Source of the DNA: Mucilaginibacter ginsenosidivorans
GTDB lineage: Bacteria > Bacteroidota > Bacteroidia > Sphingobacteriales > Sphingobacteriaceae
DNA length: 64,000 nt
Direction of reading: 5' to 3'
Assembly: GCF_007971025.1 (NCBI RefSeq)
Contig: NZ_CP042436.1
Span: 1,612,001 to 1,676,000, forward strand
Shown here: positions 18,188 to 26,895 of the stretch, in pieces
Position numbering within the stretch: position 1 is the first letter of the stretch
How the letters are laid out: each line of letters begins with the position of its first letter
Position numbers and translations under genes: made by a program
Notes under the pieces: model-generated
What the model saw: only the letters and a program-made list of their open reading frames with translations
Database searches by the model: none
What the model was told of the DNA's origin: nothing

Positions 18188-18919
18188 ATGAAAAATAGAC
18201 TTATCAGGCATATACCGCTATTGCTGCTGATGGCAGCTTTAGCCTGCAAAAAAGATAATACCGCACCTACTGCCACTTCGGCCCTGACCATTGTTAACAG
18301 CGTGGTCGGCAGCGCAGGTTTGGTAACCAATTTTGACAGCCGGACTACGCTAAAATATTACAGCACCGCCCAACAGATCGGCTATGGCTCTTTCCAGGAA
18401 TTCGGCAGTTATACCGGCAACGTGCCTTTGGCTCTTTCGGACATCAGTGATACAACTCATACGGTGTATGATAACCCGTTGAACCTGCCTTTACATAGCA
18501 TCAGCACACTTTTCCTGACTGGAACACTAGCTTCGCCTGAAAGTTTCCTGACCACGGATAATCTGCCCTATCACCTGGCGGCAGATAGTTCATTAAGTGT
18601 CCGTTTTGCGAACATTTCGCCCGGCAGCAACCCAATGAGTGTTAATATTCAAGGAAGCGCCGATGGTTCGGAAGTAGCTAGTCTGGCCTATAAAAGTGTC
18701 ACGGCGTTTAAAAACTATTCAGCCAAAGGAAATATCAACAGCTATACCTTTGAGTTTCACGATGCCACAACCGGCAATTTAATAGCAAGTTATACAATGA
18801 ATGGAATTAATGATGGGGTGGTCAACACTAATCAAAATCGGTTTCGCTGGAAGAATTTCACCATTGCTCTGTATGACATTCCTGGTAACCAACATGTTCT
18901 TTTAATTAACAATTATTAG
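18188..18919 (+). CDS. DUF4397 lipoprotein
   Basis: A 243-residue lipoprotein starting at the ATG at 18188 rather than the earlier in-frame ATG at 18167, because this puts the signal peptide (PLLLLMAALACKK) at the true N-terminus with a lipidated Cys near residue 20. The rest is a beta-rich DUF4397 protein: SALTIVNSVVGSAGLVTNFD, SSLSVRFANISPGSNPMSVN and KNFTIALYDIPGNQHVLLIN. It is probably at the outer membrane and expressed with the SusC/SusD system. Its role is unknown. Confidence 0.75.
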   Translation: MKNRLIRHIPLLLLMAALACKKDNTAPTATSALTIVNSVVGSAGLVTNFDSRTTLKYYSTAQQIGYGSFQEFGSYTGNVPLALSDISDTTHTVYDNPLNLPLHSISTLFLTGTLASPESFLTTDNLPYHLAADSSLSVRFANISPGSNPMSVNIQGSADGSEVASLAYKSVTAFKNYSAKGNINSYTFEFHDATTGNLIASYTMNGINDGVVNTNQNRFRWKNFTIALYDIPGNQHVLLINNY

Positions 18920-19051
18920 ATGCTTTTGGATCGTGTTCCCATGAAGTGGAGTATCGCGCACAGGTAAAATAAAATCAAATCAAATAATTCAGCTAGCTTT
19001 TTCTGCAAAGCAGGGCCACGCCTTTACCAAAAATTCTAACAAAACCTATAG

Positions 19052-21847
19052 ATGAGAAAACTAATTTTAGTACTGCTTAATGCCGTGATCGTTGCCATAA
19101 CTGTAAAAGCGCAAGTATTACGTATCGACCCTGCTGTTCGAAGAGGTACTTTACCAAATGGCTTTACTTATTATATTCGGCATAACGAAGAACCCAAAGA
19201 CAGGGTTGTTATGTACCTTGTGAACAAGGTGGGTTCTGTGCTAGAAGACAATGACCAACGAGGTCTGGCACACTTCATGGAACACATGGAATTTAACGGT
19301 ACGGCAAATTTCCCGCATAATGCGCTAATCGATTACCTGCAAAAAGCGGGTGTGCGTTTTGGTGCTGACATTAATGCTTACACCAACTTTGATGAAACAG
19401 TTTACCAGCTGCCCTTGCCATCTGACAAACCGGGTTTGGTTGATACTGGCTTAATGATCATGCGGGATTGGGCGCAAAATGCCATGCTTGATTCTGGTGA
19501 AATTAATAAGGAACGTGGTGTCGTGTTGGAGGAAAAGCGCCTGGGCAAAGGCGCTGCCGAACGGATGCAAAGACTGTACTGGCCAGTACTGCTCAATAAT
19601 TCCCGTTACGCTGTACGTATGCCAATCGGTAACGATACCGTGTTGAATGGTTTTAAGCGGCCGGTGATTGCCAGTTTCTATAACGACTGGTACCGGCCCG
19701 ACCTGCAGGCGCTGATTGTAGTCGGCGACGTTAACGTGAACACCATAGAACAAGACATAAAACGGATGTTCGCTGGCCTGAAAAAACCGTCGCACGAAAA
19801 AGCGAGGATCAAATACCAGGTGCCGCTTGACGGGAAGAACCGCTTTGTCGCAGTTACAGATAAAGAAATGACGGTGGCGGCTGCCGACATCATCTTCAAA
19901 CATCCTGAACAACCGTTAAAAACCGAGACCGATTACAGGAAGTACCTGATCAAAAATCTGTATAATCAAATGCTGGCTAAACGTATTGATCAATTATCAA
20001 GGCAGGCAACGCCGCCTTTTTTGCAGGGCGGAGCAAGCATCGGCGGGTTTATCGGAGGGCTGAGCATGTTCGATGTGTCCGTTGTCGCCAAACCAGGCGA
20101 ACTCGAAAACGGAGTTAAGGCAGTTTGGCGGGAGATCGAAAGAGTTAAGCAATTCGGGTTCACTCAGGGGGAGCTGGATCGTACGAAAGCTGCTTATCTG
20201 AATAATGTAGAATCCCAATGGAAAGAAAAAGCAAAAACGAATTCAGAAAGTTTCGTAAGGGAATACCAGAATTATTTCTTGAAGGATATCGCCGCTCCCG
20301 GTATTGATAAAGAGCGTGAGTTGGTGAAAACTTTTCTCCCGGCGATCTTCCTGGCTGATGTAAACGCTTTATCAGCAGCAAATATCACCTGTCATGACCG
20401 AACAATACTGTTGCTTGCACCTGACAAGGAGAAAGAAGTATTGCCTTCAGAAGTAGTTTTTACTAGCTGGATAAATACTGTTCAGGCAGAAAAGCTAACT
20501 CCATACCAGGATGACATCAGTAACAAACTTTTGCTGGCGCAGCAACCGGTTCTCGGGAAAATAGTAGAGGAGCAGAAAGACAGCGCCACCGGCACTTATA
20601 GCTACCTGCTGAGCAACCATGTTCGGGTGATATTAAAACCAACGGATTTTAAAAACGATGAGATTATTTTTACTGGGATCAAGCCTGGTGGAACCTCCAC
20701 GGCCACTGATGCAGCTTACGAAAGTGCTGCCCTGTCCGCCGACCTGGTGAATTCCAGCGGGGCGGGGAACTACAATGAAACGGAGCTCGAAAATTATTTG
20801 GCTGATAAACAAACGAATGTCATCCCATTCATGCAGCCGGAAAGTGAAGGCGTGAATGGCAACACCACGCCTAAAAATCTTGAAAATGCACTCGCTTTAA
20901 CTTACGCTTACATTACCGAGCCGAGAAAGGATAAGGAAATATTCGATGGTATAGTCACGAAAAGCATAGCCGCATTGGCAAACCGTTCAAGTGATCCCAA
21001 TAGTTTGTTCAGCGATTCGGTAAGAGCGATTTTATACAACAAAAACGTCCGGAAGGCAGGCCCAAGTCTCGAAAAAATAAAACAGCTTAATCTGGATACA
21101 GCGATTACCTTTTATGAAAACCGGTTCCGCAACGTAAATGGAATGACCTTTGTTTTCGTCGGCGCCATTGACACCACTACGATTAAACCGTTGCTGGAAA
21201 AATACCTGGGCGGCTTACCCTCGCATGAGAACATAGAAGACGCTAAGGATCTCGGTATTCACATACGGGAGGGCATTGTCAACAAAAATGTCTATAAGGG
21301 CACCGAACCGCGTTCCACCGTTTTACTGGTGTATTCAGGTTTAATGGAGTACAACCCGCAAAATGTAGTTCGGCTGGATGCCCTAAAAGAAACGCTCGAA
21401 ATTCGTTTGTTGGAGCGTTTGCGGGAGGAGGAGAGTGGTGTCTATAGCCCTGGCGTTTTTGTTAGCTCATCAAAATATCCGCAAGGTCGGTACAGTTTTG
21501 TAGTTCAATTCGGCTGTGCGCCACAAAACGCCGATAAACTTATCGCCTCGGTACAGGACGAAATTGACAAGTTGAAACAAAGTGGGCCCTTGCCGCAAAA
21601 CCTGGAAAAATGGCGGGCGGAGGATCGAAACAGCCGGGAAACAGCACTCAAAACCAATGGTTTTTGGCTGCGGTATTTAAGCGGACAGGTAGAGAATAAG
21701 GAATCGATTAGTAAGCTAAACGACTATACGAAAATAAGAGATAAGATTTCCGTGGCCGATATACAGAATGCAGCAATGACTTATCTGAGCGGACTCAATT
21801 ATATCCGTTTAGTTTTATTACCGGAAAGCAAATTGACAAGTAGATAA
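19052..21847 (+). CDS. M16 family zinc metallopeptidase (insulinase-like), secreted
   Basis: A 931-residue two-unit M16 peptidase with a signal peptide (LVLLNAVIVAITVKA). The inverted zinc motif HFMEH is at about residues 74-78, within GLAHFMEHMEFNGTANFPHN, and the distal Glu is expected in the helix containing ERGVVLEEKR near 150-160. A second, non-catalytic M16 half follows from about residue 510. In Bacteroidota these enzymes degrade peptides in the periplasm. With the SusC/SusD pair this suggests uptake and processing of oligopeptides or peptide-containing ligands, which is inference from context. Confidence 0.9.
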   Translation: MRKLILVLLNAVIVAITVKAQVLRIDPAVRRGTLPNGFTYYIRHNEEPKDRVVMYLVNKVGSVLEDNDQRGLAHFMEHMEFNGTANFPHNALIDYLQKAGVRFGADINAYTNFDETVYQLPLPSDKPGLVDTGLMIMRDWAQNAMLDSGEINKERGVVLEEKRLGKGAAERMQRLYWPVLLNNSRYAVRMPIGNDTVLNGFKRPVIASFYNDWYRPDLQALIVVGDVNVNTIEQDIKRMFAGLKKPSHEKARIKYQVPLDGKNRFVAVTDKEMTVAAADIIFKHPEQPLKTETDYRKYLIKNLYNQMLAKRIDQLSRQATPPFLQGGASIGGFIGGLSMFDVSVVAKPGELENGVKAVWREIERVKQFGFTQGELDRTKAAYLNNVESQWKEKAKTNSESFVREYQNYFLKDIAAPGIDKERELVKTFLPAIFLADVNALSAANITCHDRTILLLAPDKEKEVLPSEVVFTSWINTVQAEKLTPYQDDISNKLLLAQQPVLGKIVEEQKDSATGTYSYLLSNHVRVILKPTDFKNDEIIFTGIKPGGTSTATDAAYESAALSADLVNSSGAGNYNETELENYLADKQTNVIPFMQPESEGVNGNTTPKNLENALALTYAYITEPRKDKEIFDGIVTKSIAALANRSSDPNSLFSDSVRAILYNKNVRKAGPSLEKIKQLNLDTAITFYENRFRNVNGMTFVFVGAIDTTTIKPLLEKYLGGLPSHENIEDAKDLGIHIREGIVNKNVYKGTEPRSTVLLVYSGLMEYNPQNVVRLDALKETLEIRLLERLREEESGVYSPGVFVSSSKYPQGRYSFVVQFGCAPQNADKLIASVQDEIDKLKQSGPLPQNLEKWRAEDRNSRETALKTNGFWLRYLSGQVENKESISKLNDYTKIRDKISVADIQNAAMTYLSGLNYIRLVLLPESKLTSR

Positions 21848-21851
21848 GTAA

Positions 21852-22286
21852 ATGACAATAAGAAATGCTACGTATCATGATGCCCCCGCAATCAAAGCCT
21901 TGCTAAAAGTCTTGGGTTATGAATCCCGGATGAGCATGCTTATTCATCAATTGGAAACCATGTTTGATAAAAACGATCACCAGGTATTTGTTTGCGAGCG
22001 GCGAGGGGAAATTGTTGGATTTGCATCTGTTCATTTTTTACCACAATTGGCATTTGACGGCGGGGTTGCTATCATCAGTTACCTGTCGGTTGATGACTCG
22101 CTAAAGGGCCAGGGTGTTGACAAGGCGCTTGAACGATACATTAGTGAACAGGCCATATTAAAAAAGTGCGAACGGATACAGGTCCATTTATCCGAATGGA
22201 GAGCCGCCGAACAAAAGTTTTACGAGCAGCAGGGTTACCAGGAATACCCGAAGTATTTTACAAAGAGATTGGTTTATGCTGAATAG
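21852..22286 (+). CDS. GNAT acetyltransferase
   Basis: A 144-residue GCN5-related N-acetyltransferase beginning 4 bases after the peptidase stop. The acetyl-CoA binding motif A is ISYLSVDDSLKGQGVDKALE at about residues 75-94. Motif B is AAEQKFYEQQGYQEYPKYFT near the end. The target is unknown. The tight spacing suggests co-expression with the peptidase gene, and a strong terminator 50 bases downstream closes the unit. Confidence 0.85.
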   Translation: MTIRNATYHDAPAIKALLKVLGYESRMSMLIHQLETMFDKNDHQVFVCERRGEIVGFASVHFLPQLAFDGGVAIISYLSVDDSLKGQGVDKALERYISEQAILKKCERIQVHLSEWRAAEQKFYEQQGYQEYPKYFTKRLVYAE

Positions 22287-22337
22287 CCCTTAATGACGCT
22301 TACCAGGAGCACATTCTTAAAAAAGTAAATTGGTTAT

Positions 22338-22366
22338 GGGGCCGTCTGGTCGGCCCCAATTTTTTA
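22338..22366 (+). terminator. Rho-independent terminator
   Basis: GGGGCCG at 22338-22344 and CGGCCCC at 22351-22357 form a perfect 7-base stem with loop TCTGGT, followed by AATTTTTT. It ends the peptidase-GNAT unit. Confidence 0.85.
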
Positions 22367-22574
22367 AAAAGCGATGATTAAGATACTCGTTGTTCTTTAT
22401 ATTTCAGTTAATAGTTGACTGGTTTAGTTGATTATGTGAAGCGTGTCCCGGTTGAGTCTGGGAGCGCTTTTTTAGTTTATATTTTATTAAATAAAAGTTA
22501 AAAATCTTATCAGATGTGACCACTGCCAACCTGGTTTCTCAGGTAATTTTAAGCTCAACCAATTATAGAAATCT

Positions 22575-23840
22575 ATGAGTTTAAATTTAGAAAAAGCAAG
22601 TTTTAAGGACTTCGAGAACATGGAGGGGAAGAGCCCCTTCGAATGGGCCGAAGCGTTTGACCGGTATGTACAAAACTGGAGCGGACGCGGCCATTGGAAT
22701 TATTACCAGGAAGGGGTGTCCGGCTGTATGCCTGAAGTGGAGTTGAACTTGCCTGGGCAACCGCGGACGCGTTTTGTTTCGTTGGTCTCAAATGATTACC
22801 TGGGTTTTACGCAGCACCCTGCGGTTAAGGCGGCGGCAATTGCCGGCATCGAAAAGTATGGTGCGGGCAGCGCCGCATCACCTGCGATCGGTGGTCATAT
22901 GGGTTATCACCGCCAGATCGAGGATAAGATTGCCAGGTTTTTCAGGCATGAAAGTGCGATGCTGTACACAACCGGCTATACGGCTAATAGTGCGACGATG
23001 CAAGCGTTGCTAAAACGTGAAGATCTTGCGATCCTGGATATGGCTGTTCATGCCAGCATGTATGAAGGCTGTCAGTTAACTAATGTGAAAGTTTTTCCGC
23101 ATAACAATATGGAAAAACTGGAAAGAATATTATCCGATTCGCAGGGACATTATCGTACCCGGATGGTGATCGTGGACGGCGTCTACTCACAGCCGGGCGA
23201 TATAGCCAAGCTGGACGAGGTGGTAAAATTGGCGAAGCATTACGGCGCTTACGTGGCGATGGATGATGCACATGGTGTTGGTGTTGTAGGAAACACGGGG
23301 CGCGGCGCGATTGAATTGTACGATCTGTTTGGCTGGGTGGACATCATCACAGGCACCTTCAGCAAAACTTTTGGTCATTTGGGGGGCTATGTGGTTGCCG
23401 ATCCAAAACTGGTTGGGTTTTTAAAATTCCAGGCGCGGCAGCATATTTTTTCGGTAGCGATGACGCCGGCTTCTTGCTGTATCCTCAAAAGTGTCGACCT
23501 CATTGATGAGGAACCATGGTGGAAGGAAAGATTATGGACTAATATCAATTACCTGAGAACAGGGCTTTTAACAATGGGCTTTGATTTAGGCAATACGCAA
23601 TCCGCCATCATTCCGGTGATGACCGGGGACCCGAATCTAAACGCGGAGGCCTGTAGCCTTTTGCTCCAAGCAGGTATTTATGCCAATCAGATCGGCTATC
23701 CTGCAGTACCGCGCAAAAACGCCCGGATTAGAATGAGTATCACGGCTGCACACACACTGGAACATATGGACAAAATCTTAAACGCCTGGGATTGGGTGGG
23801 CCGCAAACTCAATTTGAATAAATACCCTATTAAAACATAA
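22575..23840 (+). CDS. PLP-dependent acyl-CoA:amino acid acyltransferase (AOS family; serine palmitoyltransferase-like)
   Basis: A 421-residue alpha-oxoamine synthase. It shows FVSLVSNDYLGFTQHP, AASPAIGGHMGYHRQIE, the aspartate-histidine pair in VAMDDAHGVGVVGNTGRG and the PLP lysine in ITGTFSKTFGHLGGYV. Members condense an amino acid with an acyl-CoA: serine palmitoyltransferase (first step of sphingolipid synthesis), AONS, KBL or CqsA. Length and motifs fit a soluble bacterial serine palmitoyltransferase-like enzyme, but substrate choice cannot be fixed. It has an upstream intergenic region of 209 bases after the terminator and is followed after 13 bases by a TetR gene. Confidence 0.75.
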   Translation: MSLNLEKASFKDFENMEGKSPFEWAEAFDRYVQNWSGRGHWNYYQEGVSGCMPEVELNLPGQPRTRFVSLVSNDYLGFTQHPAVKAAAIAGIEKYGAGSAASPAIGGHMGYHRQIEDKIARFFRHESAMLYTTGYTANSATMQALLKREDLAILDMAVHASMYEGCQLTNVKVFPHNNMEKLERILSDSQGHYRTRMVIVDGVYSQPGDIAKLDEVVKLAKHYGAYVAMDDAHGVGVVGNTGRGAIELYDLFGWVDIITGTFSKTFGHLGGYVVADPKLVGFLKFQARQHIFSVAMTPASCCILKSVDLIDEEPWWKERLWTNINYLRTGLLTMGFDLGNTQSAIIPVMTGDPNLNAEACSLLLQAGIYANQIGYPAVPRKNARIRMSITAAHTLEHMDKILNAWDWVGRKLNLNKYPIKT

Positions 23841-23853
23841 AGAAAGGAGAAAA

Positions 23854-24483
23854 ATGCACAGAAAAAATAAAGATGAAACAATGAAAAGATTGATAGAAGC
23901 AGTTGGTCAAATATTAAAAGACAAAGGTTATACCGGCTTAGGTGTAAATAAAATCGCATTTCAAGCCGGAGTAAGCAAAGAACTGATCTATCGGTACTTT
24001 GACAGTTTAAATAATTTGCTGAAGGCCTATATCAGCGGCAAAGACTACTGGCAGCCGCTATTAACGGAACTCAGCGTTGCGGCTATTGAAAAGCCTCCGG
24101 ATATGCTGCAATTATTCGTCACGTTATTGCAGGATCAGTTTCGCTTCTTTTACGAGGAAAAGGAAATGCAGAAGTTTATTCTCTGGCAGATCAGCGAACT
24201 CAATGTTCTGATGCGAAGCATTTCTGAAAACCGGGAAAGTGAGGGCGCAAAACTCCTGAATTTAACGGATGAACATTTCAGGGATTCCGGTATCAATTTC
24301 AGACCGATCGTCGCTTTGTTACTCGGCGGGATTTATTACGTGATCCTTCACGCTGAAAATAATAGAAGTACGGTAGCCGGAGTTGATGCCAACCTAGAGA
24401 AGGACAGGGAAGAACTATTGATTGCGATTGAGCAAATCCTTACCTGGGCATGGGAAAAGGCGGCAGAGAATAAAAACAAATAA
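23854..24483 (+). CDS. TetR/AcrR family regulator
   Basis: A 209-residue repressor-type protein. The N-terminal helix-turn-helix is seen in GVNKIAFQAGVSKELIYRYF at about residues 29-48, and the rest is a helical ligand-binding domain. The start is supported by AAAGGAG six bases upstream, one of the few strong ribosome sites in the window. Being 13 bases behind the acyltransferase gene it is likely co-transcribed and may control that operon, perhaps sensing an acyl-CoA or lipid. Confidence 0.85.
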   Translation: MHRKNKDETMKRLIEAVGQILKDKGYTGLGVNKIAFQAGVSKELIYRYFDSLNNLLKAYISGKDYWQPLLTELSVAAIEKPPDMLQLFVTLLQDQFRFFYEEKEMQKFILWQISELNVLMRSISENRESEGAKLLNLTDEHFRDSGINFRPIVALLLGGIYYVILHAENNRSTVAGVDANLEKDREELLIAIEQILTWAWEKAAENKNK

Positions 24484-24515
24484 GCTATTTACCTATATTT
24501 ACAAACGAAATCAAA

Positions 24516-24752
24516 ATGAAAAATAAAGAACAGAAAGTAACTTAAAAATATATTAAATCACAGCGTCACTACACTTCTCGCAATAGAAAACTGGTAATTT
24601 TTAATGCAAACGAGAACAAGTGCGACGCCTGCCAAAGCGCGGGGTTGCATGTTCTGTTTGCAGGGTATACCAGTACCTCTATTGCAGTACACACCCGCGC
24701 CTTTTTGACCATTCCCGGTCAGCGATTTCTTTCAAAGCATATTAAACAATAA
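24516..24752 (+). pseudogene. Possible small gene interrupted by an in-frame TAA
   Basis: An ATG at 24516 opens nine codons and meets TAA. The same frame then continues open for 68 codons to a stop at 24750-24752, with a protein-like sequence (NRKLVIFNANENKCDACQSA, then GLHVLFAGYTSTS). If the TAA were CAA the product would be 78 residues. It is not recognised. It lies between the TetR gene and rteC and may be a decayed element gene or chance. Confidence 0.25.
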
Positions 24753-24785
24753 AGCAGCCTTTTTTCAGGGCTTAGCCACTGCTTT
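24751..24785. repeat. Inverted repeat before rteC
   Basis: AAAGCAG at 24751-24757 pairs with CTGCTTT at 24779-24785 across 21 bases, 45 bases upstream of the rteC start. It could be a weak terminator or a regulatory structure. The rest of 24484-24829 shows nothing else clear. Confidence 0.35.
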
Positions 24786-24829
24786 GGCTTTTGAGGACCG
24801 GTTTTTATTCACTAAAAATTGGATACGTG

Positions 24830-25672
24830 ATGATTTTAAGATATAGCGAAAAACTTTATGAGGACTTGGAAAGTGCGTTAGGGATGCTCAAACTGAAGGA
24901 GAAGCACCGTTTCAAAAGGCTTGAAGAATCAATTGCCGTTTGCAGGCAATACTTTATCAAACTGCGTGATTTCTGCAAGACAAATCCGGCAGGCAATAAA
25001 GAGGATCAAATTAGTTTTTTTAAGAGCGTAAAACCCAAATTCAAATCCCTGCTCATCTTTCACCAGGCGGTACTTAACATGGAAGCACGGAAACCCGTTG
25101 GCAACAAGGAGGCACTAACGGCCTACTACCTGGACGAGCTGAAGATGCTGACTTACTTCTTTGAATGCAACATGGATTTCTACAAATATGTCCGTAACGG
25201 CGCTGTTTATCTGGACGAGCAGTACTTTCTTCCCGGCATCTACGACCCGCTGTTAGGGTCTGATGAGAATGTGCTGGACGGCGACCCCGCATTTACGACC
25301 AGCCACGATAGCAAGCTGGCTCAGCTCATGGCTAATGAACTGATGCTGATTTACCTGGAGAAAGCGGTGCTGGAACTGAATCACAGAGAAGGGACAGACC
25401 TGTCTTCTTTTATCGAAGAAGAAATGGTGGTTTGGACACAGACCAACACAGCCTTAGGGGAACTCATTTATGGATTGAAAGAAACAAAGGCATTGAACCA
25501 GGGAAAACTTTCCGTTGCCCGGATCACCGCCTATCTCGAAAAGGTGTTTCATGCAGATGTCGGTAATATCTCGGATACCTGGAATTATATCTGCGGCCGG
25601 GCCAATAAAACCATCTACTTAGATGAGATGAAAAAAGCGGTGCTGGAAAGAATGGTCGCCAAGCTAAGGTAA
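24830..25672 (+). CDS. rteC: RteC family element regulator
   Basis: A 280-residue RteC-domain protein. In CTnDOT, RteC activates excision genes in the tetracycline-triggered cascade. The C-terminal helical DNA-binding half is typical: LGELIYGLKETKALNQGKLS, then LEKVFHADVGNISDTWNYIC and NKTIYLDEMKKAVLERM. The ATG at 24830 is chosen over an in-frame TTG at 24791. No rteA/rteB two-component genes are in the window, so the input signal is unknown. It stands directly in front of transfer operon A, as RteC genes usually do in Sphingobacteriales elements. Confidence 0.88.
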   Translation: MILRYSEKLYEDLESALGMLKLKEKHRFKRLEESIAVCRQYFIKLRDFCKTNPAGNKEDQISFFKSVKPKFKSLLIFHQAVLNMEARKPVGNKEALTAYYLDELKMLTYFFECNMDFYKYVRNGAVYLDEQYFLPGIYDPLLGSDENVLDGDPAFTTSHDSKLAQLMANELMLIYLEKAVLELNHREGTDLSSFIEEEMVVWTQTNTALGELIYGLKETKALNQGKLSVARITAYLEKVFHADVGNISDTWNYICGRANKTIYLDEMKKAVLERMVAKLR

Positions 25673-25736
25673 AACACACTTTGACATCGGTGTAGGTCGG
25701 AGATTCCGGGATTTTTTGCTGATCAGATTTGTTCCG

Positions 25737-25756
25737 GCAGCGCAATGGAGCGCTGC
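25737..25756 (+). promoter_or_regulatory. Hairpin in the leader of transfer operon A
   Basis: GCAGCGC at 25737-25743 and GCGCTGC at 25750-25756 form a perfect 7-base stem with loop AATGGA. It ends 17 bases before the first operon gene and could affect translation or RNA stability. No T tract directly follows, although seven T lie further on. Confidence 0.45.
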
Positions 25757-25773
25757 TGAAAACAGATTTTTTT

Positions 25774-26295
25774 ATGCATTACTATTTCACCTGGGGGCAG
25801 TTCGGCCTGACATTGGCCGCGGCCCTGCTGATCTATTACCTCATCGTCGCCGTCTGCTGTTACCGGCGAGAATTGCGCGATTTTTTTACAGGACGACTCA
25901 GACAGCCTGCTCCACAATCCGAAACACGGAATAGCTACAGCGTGATGGGAGAAGTAAAGGAGGATGACGCAGAAATGAGCCTGGTAAGCAGCAGGGACCT
26001 CGACTTCGCCGGGCCGGAACAGGCAGCTATCCGTGATAGAAACAAGGTCCTGTTGTTAGGTAGCCTGGCGGATTTTATGCATGAGCTCAAAACACTGGTT
26101 AGGATCACGATAGAGTCAGAAGATACCAAAGAGGGTTTTCTTTCCCTGTTCGGCCTGGTAGCTGGCAAATACGGCCAGTTGATGGATGGCTCATTTAATG
26201 AATCCATTATCAGCTACGTGCGGGACAGCGGACTCCCTTTTCAAGTTAGTGCAAACGAATTGGAACAAATATTAAACGATTTAAATGATGAATAA
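25774..26295 (+). CDS. Membrane-anchored conjugation operon protein, unknown family
   Basis: A 173-residue protein. The ATG at 25774 is preferred because it puts the single membrane helix at residues 7-30 (FGLTLAAALLIYYLIVAVCC); the earlier TTG at 25729 lies in the leader hairpin. A charged linker leads to a helical C-terminal domain (LLGSLADFMHELKTLVRITI, ending ANELEQILNDLNDE). Operon B has a protein of the same layout in the same place (59513-60007), with a similar C-terminal helical block. Its 3' end overlaps traE by 11 bases. It is probably part of, or a regulator of, the mating apparatus. Confidence 0.6.
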   Translation: MHYYFTWGQFGLTLAAALLIYYLIVAVCCYRRELRDFFTGRLRQPAPQSETRNSYSVMGEVKEDDAEMSLVSSRDLDFAGPEQAAIRDRNKVLLLGSLADFMHELKTLVRITIESEDTKEGFLSLFGLVAGKYGQLMDGSFNESIISYVRDSGLPFQVSANELEQILNDLNDE

Positions 26296-26587
26296 GAAAG
26301 ATTTTTTATTACTGGTCAGCCTGGTGCTGATTGCTGTAAGTGGCTATGCGCAGGACGGAAACGCTGGCATCCAGCAAGCTACGACTTTGGTGCAGGGATA
26401 TTTCAGTACAGGCTGCACGCTGATGTACGCGATCGGTGCGGTGGTGGGTATCGTTGGCGCGGTGAAAGTTTACCAGAAATGGAACGCCGGTGAGCCGGAC
26501 ACGGGTAAAGTAGCTGCTGCCTGGTTTGGCAGTTGCATTTTTTTAGTAGTCGTAGCGACCGTCATCAAATCCTTCTTTGGCTTATGA
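26285..26587 (+). CDS. traE: Conjugation protein TraE (DUF4134)
   Basis: A 100-residue membrane protein of the Bacteroidota TraE/DUF4134 family, comparable to a VirB2/VirB3-type small component. It has a cleavable signal (LLLVSLVLIAVSGYA), the family hallmark QDGNAGIQQATT, then two membrane helices (TLMYAIGAVVGIVGAVKVYQ and FGSCIFLVVVATVIKSFFGL) around KWNAGEPDTGKVAAAW. It overlaps the previous gene by 11 bases, and its TGA overlaps the traF ATG, indicating coupled translation. Confidence 0.93.
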   Translation: MMNKKDFLLLVSLVLIAVSGYAQDGNAGIQQATTLVQGYFSTGCTLMYAIGAVVGIVGAVKVYQKWNAGEPDTGKVAAAWFGSCIFLVVVATVIKSFFGL

Positions 26588-26895
26588 GCAGCGTCTATCA
26601 CATCAACAAGGGCATCAACAAAAGCATAGAGTTTCGGGGTCTGCGGGCCCAATACATCAGTTACCTCGCCGCCGCCTTGGTCATTTTACTCATCCTTTTT
26701 GTCATCCTGTACGTGACCGGGGTTAACCGGTACGCCTGCCTGGTATTGGTCTTCGGATCGGGCACCGCCCTGGTCATGGGCATCTTCCGGCTCAGTTATA
26801 AATACGGCCAGTACGGTTTGATGAAAAGAAGCGCCAAAAGGCGGCTTCCGGACTATGTCAAATTTCGTTCACGAAAAATATTTATGCACTTATGA
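26584..26895 (+). CDS. traF: Conjugation protein TraF (DUF4133)
   Basis: A 103-residue membrane protein starting at the ATG at 26584 (ATGA overlap with traE); an in-frame upstream start inside traE is rejected. The hallmark YHINKGINKSIEFRGLRAQY opens the protein and is nearly identical in the operon B copy. Two membrane helices follow and the end is basic (LMKRSAKRRLPDYVKFRSRK). It is VirB3-like by family. Its stop overlaps the traG start. Confidence 0.92.
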   Translation: MSSVYHINKGINKSIEFRGLRAQYISYLAAALVILLILFVILYVTGVNRYACLVLVFGSGTALVMGIFRLSYKYGQYGLMKRSAKRRLPDYVKFRSRKIFMHL

